Source of the DNA: Apium graveolens
Taxonomy: Eukaryota; Streptophyta; Magnoliopsida; Apiales; Apiaceae
Length of the DNA: 64,000 nucleotides
Assembly (NCBI RefSeq): GCF_009905375.1
Contig: NC_133647.1
Coordinates: forward strand, 434,001 to 498,000
Direction of reading: 5' to 3'
This document shows, in pieces, positions 10,976 through 20,560 of this stretch (positions are counted from its first letter, which is position 1; every line of letters begins with the position of its first letter). The position numbers and the translations under genes were made by a program. A model generated the notes under the pieces. That model searched no databases and was not told the DNA's origin. It was given only the letters and a program-made list of their open reading frames with translations.

Positions 10976-12597
10976 ACGGCATCAAACACTGTTAGAGCTG
11001 TTATCCCAGAGAAAGGAACAAATTACCTAGCTTTTGTTGACCCTGACCAAGCCCTGACAGTTTCAAAGGTTTTGTGATGTTTGTTTCTAATTCATATCTT
11101 GCAGGGGCCTTAACAGCTCACCCAATCTTGTACCTAGATGTGTTGCATAAATTCTGGACAACTGCTGTAGTGGGGACAGTCATGAATGATAATTCTCTGT
11201 CCATGGTGGTCACATGCACTGTTGGAGGCCAACAAATTGAGTTTAATGAGCAAGATGTGAATGCAGCTCTGGGGCTTCCTACTGAAAATTTGGTTGAAGT
11301 GCCAACACAAGATGAACTGGTTGAATTCATGGACTTTATCAAATACAATGGAAGCATCAACCTGGCCATCTTGAACATGACAAACCTCGGGAAGGAATGG
11401 TCCTTTATGTTCAACTGTATAGTAAGGGCATTCACTTGCAGAAAGACAGGCTATGGCAATATTTCAAATGTGGTGCAAAAACTGGTATTCTCCATAGCCC
11501 ACAACAGGAAGCTGAATGTTGGTCTATTCATCCTGGAAGAACTTGCCACCAGGCTAATCATGCCTCTTTCTGCAAGAGGTAAGGAAATCTTCTTTCCTAG
11601 ATTCATAATGTTTATTTTAAATTATTAAGTAACAAACATTCATTTGTTGAATGAAATAGATAGTAGCAAAATAGGCAATTATAAGCAAGTGTCCAAAATA
11701 ATATTTGGCTCACTACTACAAAGACTAGGGTAAGTGTGAGTCTAAAAATCACTCCAATAATGATGGAGAGTTTTAGGACTCACCCTTATCCTATGCCTGA
11801 CATGAGAACAAATGTACAAGCTATCTCAGCTAGGGTCCCTAGTCCTGAAGAAGTACAAACTCAGGAAAATCAACAGGGGCCTTCCCAAGCTGCAACCATT
11901 TCTTCAAAACCACTAGCAACTAGGAAACCAACCACTTCATCCTTTTAAAAGGGTGAAATGAATAAAAAGAAGAGAAAGGAAATAAACTTGGCAATAAGCT
12001 CTGAGAGTGGTGAGGAAAACACCCAATCTGAGTCACCTTTGGTCAGGAAAACAAAGAAGGGAAAGAGATCTGAGTTGACCACTCAAGCCACCTCTGCATC
12101 ATCTCAAAAGGATGAAGTTGTAACAATGGGGGATAAACAGATTCTAGGGACATCCTCTCAACAGGATGCTTCTAATGAAAAGGGCATTCTCCCCAATGCA
12201 TCTTGTAAAGAGTCTGCACAGTCAACACTTGAGAAAGTTCAAGTGTATGGCAGGAGAAATAAGGAAGGAAAACAAATTGAGAGCACATCATTTGAAGCTC
12301 CCTTGTCCATTCGGTCTGAGCAACAAAATCTTATATCTCAAATTTCTTCCTCTTTTTCAAGCACTTGATTCTGTTTCTCAAGTGCAACAAAAATCAAGTG
12401 ACATTGTTCAAGAAACCTTGTTCACCACCCAGAAACAATCTTAAGATGGTGAGAGGCTACTAGCTGGGGTAGACCTTGATGACACCATCAACACCATAGG
12501 GGATTCATCAGTTTTTATTGAAGACCCCATGGAGGTAACACATGCACATTCAGGCGCAAATCTGTCCTCACAGACAGTAGGGTTTGAGGGTAGTACT
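10976..12597 (+). pseudogene. S1 env-like third ORF, 5' part (broken)
   Basis: Coding character begins at 10976, where the in-frame codon is ACG, not ATG. The frame runs to a TGA near 11070, shifts, and is open at 11074-11628 (184 codons: SNSYLAGALTAHPILY, FWTTAV, LGLPTENLVEVPT, SGYG-type tail). This globular N-terminal domain resembles, from memory, the family found 3' of copia pol in asterids. From 11629 to 12597 the frame continues with stops (TAA 11626, several near 11730, 11946, 12366, 12441) through a Ser/Thr/Gln/Lys-rich, low-complexity part. I see no signal peptide or membrane segment, so env-like refers to position only. C interrupts it at 12598, and it resumes after 20565. Confidence 0.75.
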
Positions 12598-14257
12598 TGA
12601 AAGGAATATGTCCTAAGTCCAATCATGTATTAGGATTTAGGAATAACTTCCTGTGTAATCTGTTTTGATTTCATTGATATTAATAAAAGACTTGTTTTGT
12701 TTTTATTACGGGCTTTATCTATTTAAGTGTTTAAATAAGATATACCATAGTTTAGAGTAAAGCTTTTATGGATTATGATGAGATCATAATAGTGAGACCT
12801 AAAAGATGATAACTCTAAACTTAAATAGTTCCTGGTCATAGGATTACTAACTGGTAATTAATAATCCGCAGAGATCGGTACATACTATGCTTGCTTCATT
12901 ATGAAGGATGTCTGTTCTCATAGACATTTGTGTGGTGACACTATAGCTAGTATGTAGGTGCATATTATAGAATAAGTTCACTGAACATGACTCGCCCAGC
13001 TGAACAACTGATGGAGTTCACTCACGTGTCAGCAGTTGTTCACATAGTGATAGTTGTACAAGTATCCTTAGACTTGAGGTCATCATAGTCATCTTGTGTA
13101 CACTGAACTATGCTTTGGTTTAGTTCTTAGTCTCCAGGGACAATTATTAGGGCTCTACTGGGTATAGGAATTTGTACTCGAAGATAGTGTATGATCAATA
13201 AAGGATCTACCCCTTCCAGTGAAGGAAGCGAATGTTCAAGGCTGATCCACTTATGCTAGTTCAGGAATCTCTGGCCAGAGTGAATGAAATTAGAAAGGAG
13301 TTTCTAATTTATATAAAACTAAGCATAGTAAATGGTAAGCAAGTGATTAGATTAGATAGGTTTGACACGAGATCCATGCCTTGTATTTAATCGGGACATT
13401 GTATGGTAGAAGGAGTTTATTGTACGGTAACTATTCACTGAATAGGTTCTTGGTATTCTAAGCAGTGAATTCATATTATCCGGATAGTCGTGATATGCTG
13501 AGAAGTATTCCTCACGATGTAGAATAAATGTGATTAATTAATTAATCATATTTAATAAATTAGAGAATTTATATAAATAATGATAAAATAGTTTTATTAT
13601 TATTTATTTCTACTACCGGCTTAATATTGAACCTACAGGGTCACACCATAAAAAGAGAATGATTTAATGGTGGAGGAATTAATTAATAATGGCTAATAAT
13701 TATTTATTTGTGAAATAAATAATTAATTGGAAAATTTAATAATTGATTAAATGAGATTTAATTGATTATAAATTAATTAAGAAAAGTTCTTAATATTATT
13801 AATTAAAGGATTTAATTTTTGGAAATTAAATCAAGAGAGAGAATTATTTCTAAAGTGTTTAGAAAAAGGATTAATAATTAAAAGGTGTTTTAATTATTAA
13901 TGAGAATAATAAATGGGATAATAATAATAATATTTATGGGAAAATTTCAGCTGAAAATTTTGCCTATAAATATACTATTATAAACCCTATTTTTATTCTA
14001 ACCCTAACCCCAAAATTTTATAAAACCTAATTCTCTCCACCTCGTCCTCTTCCTTAACGTCGTTTTCTTGGTGGATACCGGTGGAGTGCTTCACGTTTGA
14101 GGAGCAGCTGCTAAGGATCTCCGATCGATGCTTTTGGATCATATATTAAAGGTTAGTAATCGATCCCTACGTTTTTACCATAATTTATATGCTTTTATTT
14201 GGATTTTATATGTGTAAAAGTGTTTTACCATGCCTCCGCTGTGATTAAAATCCAACA
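12598..14257 (+). repeat. C 5' LTR
   Basis: It runs from TGAAAGG to AATCCAACA (1,660 bp), with TG...CA ends. A TATA box (TATAAATA) lies at 13965-13972, followed by AAACCCTATT and CCCTAACCCC runs and a leader. A cluster of AATTAATT words covers 13530-13800. It matches 18900-20560 along its full length. Confidence 0.93.
13965..13972 (+). promoter_or_regulatory. TATA box in the C 5' LTR
   Basis: TATAAATA, preceded by TTGCC, about 290 bp before the LTR end; the same word is at 20266-20273 in the 3' LTR. It is the likely start point for genomic RNA transcription. Confidence 0.65.
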
Positions 14258-14258
14258 T

Positions 14259-14270
14259 TGGTATCAGAGC
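14259..14270 (+). other. Primer binding site of C (initiator Met tRNA type)
   Basis: TGGTATCAGAGC starts one base after the 5' LTR end. It is the same primer type as in the unrelated Y family. Confidence 0.9.
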
Positions 14271-14687
14271 TTAGGTTGTATGCATATAGATCTGTGGTAA
14301 AAATTTCTGAATTTTATGTGCTTGTATGAATTAATTATGATTTTTACAAGTTATATCATGGATTAATTATGACTGATGAGAAATCGTTTCTCAGAATAAT
14401 TTTGAATGTTGATCTGGGTTCTACAAGTGTTGTAGATCGTCTGGGTATTTTTCTTATAATTTTATGATGTATAGATTATTTATTATGAATTTTTGAAGTT
14501 GTATCATTAATAATTCGTAATTAGATAAGTATATATATGTATATATATATATGTTTGCTGTTGCCTCTGTGATGTCTGACTGTTGGCACGGGAAGCAAAG
14601 CAAGGAATAGAGTACAGGTCAGGCGGCACGCTGATCGAGAAGGACTGTCAGGCGGCGGCTGCTGGAAGAGAAGGGAAAAGGGTGTCG

Positions 14688-14820
14688 CGCATTCCGGGAA
14701 TGCGTTACACCCTGTGACGCATTCACGGAATGCGTTACACCTTTTAATGGCTTAAAAGGGTTGTAACGCATCACCAGAATGCGTTACAGGGCTTGTAACG
14801 CGTTCCTGTAATGCGTTACA
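14688..14820 (+). repeat. Four GTAACGCATT hairpins in the C leader
   Basis: Four inverted repeats share the arm (TGTA)ACGCATTC. Hairpin 1: 14688-14695 with 14697-14704. Hairpin 2: 14717-14724 with 14728-14735. Hairpin 3: 14762-14771 with 14779-14788 (10 bp, perfect). Hairpin 4: 14794-14801 with 14813-14820. They lie about 430 bp into the leader, well before gag. The GC-rich words stand out from the AT-rich surroundings. They may act as RNA structure for packaging or dimerisation, but that is inference. Confidence 0.8.
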
Positions 14821-15527
14821 GCCCGTCTGTTAATTTTAAATTTGATTTGTGGGAGTTTCGTAACTCCATTTTGGGCGTACAATATATCGTTGGATTCGTT
14901 TTTCCGAGACGGATCTAATGGTTTGATCAAATTTTAGTTTATATAAAGGTTTTGAACTTTTTATAATCCTGGAAATGTTTTAAAAGCTGTTTTAACTGTT
15001 TTAACTGCTTTTAAATGCTTCATGTGATACATAGAGATGTATAATGCTTAGACCAATATGCTAGATGATGTAACATGCCTACCTTGATGTTTATTCATGT
15101 GTATATATGTGATATATGCTTAGTTTATCATGCGATGATAGATTTAGGTGAACTTAAATGAACATAAGGCATTTGTTAGACAACCTAGTATAGTGAAATT
15201 GTTTCATAACCTTAATAATAATATTATGAATACAATCATGAGATTCTTGTGTTTATGAAACACGTAATTGAATATGAATTTTCGATATGAGAGAAAGGAT
15301 GATTCTGTCAACAACAAATTTCTATCTGTAAGAAAGGGTTATTAAGTGACGCCTCTTGACAATGCTCCACCCGATCTGGGAATCATCTGATTATTGATTA
15401 TTGATTTGAAATATTTAATTTAAAAGGAAGAATCTCTTTATAATATGATTATGATTGTAACGTAATATAATCCCTCTAAATTTAAATAATATCAAGTAGT
15501 AATTGGCCAATGACACAACGGGCTTGT

Positions 15528-15882
15528 GTCGGTCATAGCCTTCCAACATGATAGAAAAGTAGTTCTTATTTTTGAATCATTGTCGGTTCGTGCTACAGCC
15601 GAGGGCTTTGATTTCGAAATAAGAAATACTTGTCTATTACATAGAGATGTGTACATTGAATAAGAATCTAAAGGTCGGTACGTGCCACAGCCATGGGCCT
15701 TTGGGGACTGATTCAACTGTACGGAATGTTGGGTTAGACTTGACTTAGAATATTGAGTTTGTCGTGCCACAACCAAGACTCAATTATTCAAGAGGCTAAA
15801 GTTTGATTTGGGAATAACATAAGATATAATTGACAAGAGTTGTCTGCCTATTGAACATTACATGGCGGTTTGTGCCACAGCC
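15528..15882 (+). repeat. Spaced GTGCCACAGCC repeats in the C leader
   Basis: Five related words of the form GTCGGTNCGTGCCACAGCC end at 15540, 15600, 15692, 15774 and 15882, separated by 60-108 bp of unlike sequence. The rest of the leader, 14821-15527 and 15883-16086, is AT-rich and shows no other feature I can name. The repeats are too regular to be chance, but they are not a tandem satellite. Confidence 0.7.
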
Positions 15883-16086
15883 GGGGTTGTATAATGGAAT
15901 GTAGGATCCCTATTCCCACTAGCATTATGAATGCTTAATTTTTCACGTAGGGGGTTGAATAAATTAGATAAACTAGTGGGAGCCACTTATGAATAAAGAC
16001 TCGATTCATATAGTGTTTTAAAATGAAATCGAATATTTGCTAAGTGTTGTTATGTGTTTATCATTTACAGATTTACTTTGTACGTC

Positions 16087-16878
16087 ATGTCTTCTGCACT
16101 ATCACTCAGGAGCATACTAGATGCTCACAAGTTGACTGGTCCTAATTATGCTGACTGGCTTCGAAACTTGAGAATTATTCTCAGGATTGAGAAGCTGGAA
16201 TACGTGATTGACTCACCTAAGCCTACTGAACCTGCTAGTGATGCACATAATGATGAACATGTTGTGTATCGTAAGTGGGTAGATGATGCAAATGTTGCTC
16301 AATGCATCATGCTAGCTTCCATGAACATTGAGCTACAGAAGCAACATGAGCATATGGATGCTCACACTATCCTCATGCATCTACAAGAGTTGTATGATGA
16401 GGCGGGGAGGACAGCTCGATATGAGATATCGAAGGAGTTGTTCGGTTGTAGGATGTTTGAGGGATCATCTGTGAATGACCATGTACTTAAGATGATCAAT
16501 TTGATTGAACGTCTTGGACAACTTGGTTTTGCCATGGATGGGGAGCTGAGCCAAGACCTGGTCTTGCAATCGCTTCCGAGTTCGTTCTCGCAGTTTGTTG
16601 TGAACTTTCACATGAATAAGTTGGATGTCAGCCTGCCTGAACTCCACAACATGTTGAAGACTGCGGAATCGAATTTTTCCCCTAAGAAGAGTTCTGTTCT
16701 TCTAATTGGTGAAGGTTCCAATCCTAAGAAAAGGAAGAGGAACCCTTCCAAGAAGAAGAAATTAGGTGAGAAAACGCCGGTTCCACCAAAAGCTGAAGAC
16801 CCCAAGAGCAAAGTTGTTTGCTTTCACTGTAACAAGGTGGGGCACTGGAAGAGGAACTGCAAGGTTTACCTTGCATAA
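16087..16878 (+). CDS. C gag protein (open, 263 residues)
   Basis: The open frame extends from 16054, but the natural start is probably ATG at 16087 (MSSALSLRSILDAHKLTG), where copia Gag proteins usually begin. The capsid-like region has NYADWLRNLRIILR and ELYDEAGRTARYEISKELF, typical of the copia gag family. It is followed by a Lys-rich stretch (KKRKRNPSKKKK at about residues 216-227) and a single CCHC zinc knuckle, CFHCNKVGHWKRNC, near the end. A TAA at 16876-16878 separates it from the protease, which continues in the same frame. In related elements gag and pol form one polyprotein, so this TAA is either decay or a way to make Gag alone. The protein would form the particle and bind RNA. 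Confidence 0.88.
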   Translation: MSSALSLRSILDAHKLTGPNYADWLRNLRIILRIEKLEYVIDSPKPTEPASDAHNDEHVVYRKWVDDANVAQCIMLASMNIELQKQHEHMDAHTILMHLQELYDEAGRTARYEISKELFGCRMFEGSSVNDHVLKMINLIERLGQLGFAMDGELSQDLVLQSLPSSFSQFVVNFHMNKLDVSLPELHNMLKTAESNFSPKKSSVLLIGEGSNPKKRKRNPSKKKKLGEKTPVPPKAEDPKSKVVCFHCNKVGHWKRNCKVYLA

Positions 16879-17145
16879 TTGAAGAAGAAGAAGGGTAGTG
16901 AGACTGCCGCTTCTGATTCAGGTATGTTCATGATAGAAGTGAATGTGTCATTAAGCCAAATTTCTACTTGGGTATTAGATACCGCCTGTGGTTCTCATAT
17001 CTGCAATTTGTTGCAGGGAATAAGGAGAAGTAGGACTCTTGAGGAAGATGAGGTGATTCTACTGATGGGAAATAGAGCAAGAGTTGCTGCTGAAAATGTA
17101 GAATCGTTTCATTTACATATGCCTACGGGCAAGACTATTGTTTGA
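16879..17145 (+). pseudogene. C protease remnant
   Basis: It is in the same frame as gag, directly after its stop. STWVLDTACGSHICN carries the aspartic protease site; here the triplet is DTA where DTG or DSG is expected, so the active site is altered. LLQGIRRSRTLEEDEV and LLMGNRARVAAENVESF follow. A TGA at 17143-17145 closes it. Only the gag-proximal part of pol is this well preserved. Confidence 0.8.
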
Positions 17146-18240
17146 AATAATTGTTATTTTGTTCCCTCGATTGTGAGGAATATTATTTCTATTCCCATGT
17201 TAGACTTGGCTGGATTTTCATTTATTATTGAGAATAATGAATGTTCTATTCTTAGAGATAATATTCTTTATGGACGTGGTACTTTAAATAATGGTCTGTA
17301 TAAATGTGACATAATTTACTTCAGATTGAACAAACTAATAAAAGAAAAGGGATGATGAAAATCTCACTTCATTGTGGCACTGCAGTCTCCATTTAGTAGA
17401 CATGGAGAGAGGGCTGCAAATTTGCTAGGAATAGTACACACAGATGTATGTGGACCAATGTCTACGCAAGCCATGGGTGGATTTTCATACTTCATTATTT
17501 TCATGGATAATAGATCTAGATTCGGATATGTGTTTGATGAAACACAAGTCTGAAGCCTTTGAAAAGTTCAAAGAATATAAGTATGAAGTGGAGAAACAAC
17601 CAAACATAGTATTATAACTCTTCGATCAGATCGAGGTGGTGAATACTTTAATGGAGTGTTTCTAGATTATCTCAAAGTAGATGGTATAGTCTCCCAGTGG
17701 ACTCCTCCAGATTGGTATCTGAAAGGAGAAATCGAACTTTGTTAGACATAGTTCGGTCCATGATGAGCTATGCAAATCTTCCAGTATTCCTATGGGGTTA
17801 TGCATTGGAAACCTCAGCATATTTACTGAATAAGGTGCCTTCCAAAATCTGTTCCTCAAACTCCGTATGAGATATGGAAAGAAAGGAAACCGAGTCTTAA
17901 ACACGTTAAGATTTGGGGATGTCCAGCTTATGCCAAGAAAGTTGACCCAGATAAACTGGAATCTCGATCCGTAAAATGTAGTTTTGTGGGATATCCTAAA
18001 GAGACTTTAGGGTATTACTTTTACACCGATCATCGGGTGTTTGTCTCCAGACATGCTACCTTCTTGGAAAAGGAGTTTATCCTTGAAGGAAACAGTGGGA
18101 GCAAAATTGAACTTAATGAAGTTCAAGAAGCACAAACTACTACGGATCAAGTGGAAACACCTGTTCTGACTGAATAACCTTTTGTGGAACAGCCCATTCA
18201 TAGGTCAGGGAGAGTGTCTCGCCAACCTGAGAGGTAATAT
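17146..18240 (+). pseudogene. C GAG-pre-integrase and integrase remnant
   Basis: Fragments in shifting frames include the segment at 17173-17355, HTDVCGPMSTQAMGGFSYF near 17428-17490 (first Asp), a GGEYFNGVFLDYL region near 17635-17680 (second Asp), and PYEIWKERKPSLKHVKIWG near 17860-17920, then KCSFVGYPKETLGYYFY at about 17973-18020. The catalytic Glu segment around 17700-17750 is shortened. Multiple stops and frameshifts make it inactive. Confidence 0.8.
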
Positions 18241-18899
18241 GGGCTTGTCATTGAGAATGACAATGAGTTGTCAATCATTGATGATGACGACCCTGTGACC
18301 TATAATGAGGCTATGAGTAGTGTTGACTCAGAGAAATGGCATAGTGCCATGAAATCCGGAATAAAATCTATGTATACGGGATACAAAAGAATGATTAGAG
18401 CAGATGGCCAGGTGGAGACCTTTAAGGCCAGGCTTTTTGGAAAAGGATTCAAACAAAGGCAATGGATTGACTTTGATGAAACCTTTTACCTGTAGCCCTG
18501 TTAAAATCAGTTCGGATTTTGCTTGCGATTGCTGCTTACTACGACTATGAGATCTGGCAATTAGCCAGATGGTTTTCTTTCCAAGAGAAATGAAAACCTA
18601 GTGTGTAAGCTGCTGCGAACCATATGTGGTTTAAAGCAAGCTTCTCGTAGATGGAACATCCGTTTTGATGAGACAATCAAAGAGTTTGGTTTTATAAAAA
18701 ACGTAGATGAACCATATGTCTACAAAAGGGTTAGTGGGAGCGCGGTAATATTTCTTGTATTGTATTGAAATAGAGTTGACACACATAACAACATAGCAGA
18801 CCCACTCACAAAGCTACTTTCTGAAAGTCACTTTGATCGTCATAAAGACTAGATGGGTATTAGATACCAGAGTGATTGGCTTTAGTACAAGTGGGAGAT
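18241..18899 (+). pseudogene. C reverse transcriptase stub, large internal deletion, and polypurine tract
   Basis: RT begins at DDPVTYNEAMSSVDSEKWHSAMK (18283 on) but jumps straight to KRMIRADGQVETFKARL, so part of the fingers is lost. It runs through LCKLLRT-like and CGLKQASRRWNI sequence and VYKRVSGSAVIFLVLY near 18720-18765. It then breaks just before the YVDD site and resumes with the far C-terminal NNIADPLTKLLSESHFDRH. The catalytic RT site and all of RNase H are absent. GTGGGAGAT at 18891-18899 is the polypurine tract beside the 3' LTR. Confidence 0.8.
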
Positions 18900-20560
18900 T
18901 GAAAGGAATATGTCCTAAGTCCATTCATGTATTAGGATTTAGGAATAACTTCCTGTGTAATCTGTTTTGATTTCATTGATATTAATAAAAGACTTATTTT
19001 GTTTTTATTACGAGCTTTATCTATTTAAGTGTTTAAATAAGATATACCATAGTTTAGAGTAAAGCTTTTATGGATTATGATGAGATCATAATAGTGAGAC
19101 CTAAAAGATGATAACTCTAAACTTAAATAGTTCCTGGTCATAGGATTACTAACTGGTAATTCATAATCCGCAGAGATCGGTACATACTATGCTTGCTTCA
19201 TTATGAAGGATGTATGTTCTCATAGACATTTGTGTGGTGACACTATAGCTAGTATGTAGGTGCTTATTATAGAATAAGTTCACTGAACATGACTCGCCCA
19301 GCTGAACAACTGATGGAGTTCACTCACGTGTCAGCAGTTGTTCACATAGTGATAGTTGTACAAGTATCCTTAGACTTGAGGTCATCATAGTCATCTTGTG
19401 TACACTGAACTATGCTTTGGTTTAGTTCTTAGTCTCCAGGGATAATTATTAGGGCTCTACTGGGTATAGGAATTTGTACACGAAGATAATGTATGATTAA
19501 TAAAGGATCTACCCCTTCCAGTGAAGGAAGCAAATGTTCAAGGCTAATCCACTTATGCTAGTTCAGGAATCTCTGGCCAGAGTGAATGAAATTAGAAAGG
19601 AGTTTCTAATTTGCATAGAACTAAGCATAGTAAATGGTAAGCAAGTGATTAGATTAGATAGGCTTGACACAAGATCCTTGCCTTGTATTTAATCGGGACA
19701 TTATAGGGTAGAAGGAGTTTATTGTACGGTAACTATTCACTGAATAGGTTCTTGGTATTCTAAGCAGTGAATTCATATTATCCGGATAGTCGCGATATGC
19801 TGAGAAGTATCCCTCACGATGTAGAATAAATGCGATTAATTAATTAATCATATTTAATAAATTAGAGAATTTATATAAATAATGATAAAATAGTTTTATT
19901 ATTATTTATTTCTACTACCGGCTTAATATTGAACCTACAGGGTCACACCATAAAAAGAGAATGATTTAATGATGGAGGAATTAATTAATAATGGCTAATA
20001 ATTATTTATTTGTGAAATAAATAATTAATTGGCAAATTTAATAATTGATTAAATGAGATTTAATTGATTATAAATTAATTAAGAAAAGTTCTTAATATTA
20101 TTAATTAAAGGATTTAATTTTTGGAAATTAAATCAAGAGAGAGAATTATTTCTAAAGTGTTTAGAAAAAGGATTAATAATTAAAAGGTGTTTTAATTATT
20201 AATGAGAATAATAAATGGGATAATAATAATAATATTTATGGGAAAATTTCAGTTAAAATTTTGCCTATAAATATACTATTATAAACCCTATTTTTATTCT
20301 AACCCTAACCCCAAAATTTTATAAAACCTAATTCTCTCCACCTCCTCCTCCTCCTCCTTAACGTCGTTTTCTTGGTGGATACCGGTGGAGTGCTTCACGT
20401 TTGAGGAGCAGCTGCTAAGGATCTCCGATCGATGCTTTTGGATCGCATATTAAAGTTAGTAATCGATCCCTACATTTTTACCACGATTTATATGCTTTTA
20501 TTTGGATTTTATATGTGTAAAAGTGTTTTACCATGCCTCCGCTGCGATTAAAATCCAATA
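18900..20560 (+). repeat. C 3' LTR
   Basis: It runs from TGAAAGG to AATCCAATA; the final CA has become TA. It is followed by the duplication GTACT. It has a CTCCTCCTCCTCCTCC expansion near 20341-20356 where the 5' LTR has CTCGTCCTCTTCC. A short ORF whose methionine lies in this LTR (20533) is only the S1 frame read backwards into the LTR. Confidence 0.93.

Larger units (their letters stand above)
12598..20560 (+). mobile_element. C: complete-ended Ty1/copia element with deleted pol
   Basis: Two 1.66-kb LTRs starting TGAAAGGAATATG enclose a primer site, leader, gag, protease, decayed integrase and a shortened RT. The target duplication GTACT is perfect at 12593-12597 and 20561-20565. Reading straight across the two copies restores the surrounding S1 coding context, which proves the insertion point. 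The LTRs differ by a modest number of changes by eye, so the insertion is fairly young. Most of RT and all of RNase H are missing. The copia lineage is not assigned. Confidence 0.93.

Noticed and set aside
14259..14280. tRNA-like word GGTATCAGAGC (also at 2665 and 41165)
   Set aside because: Primer binding sites beside LTR ends; no tRNA cloverleaf.
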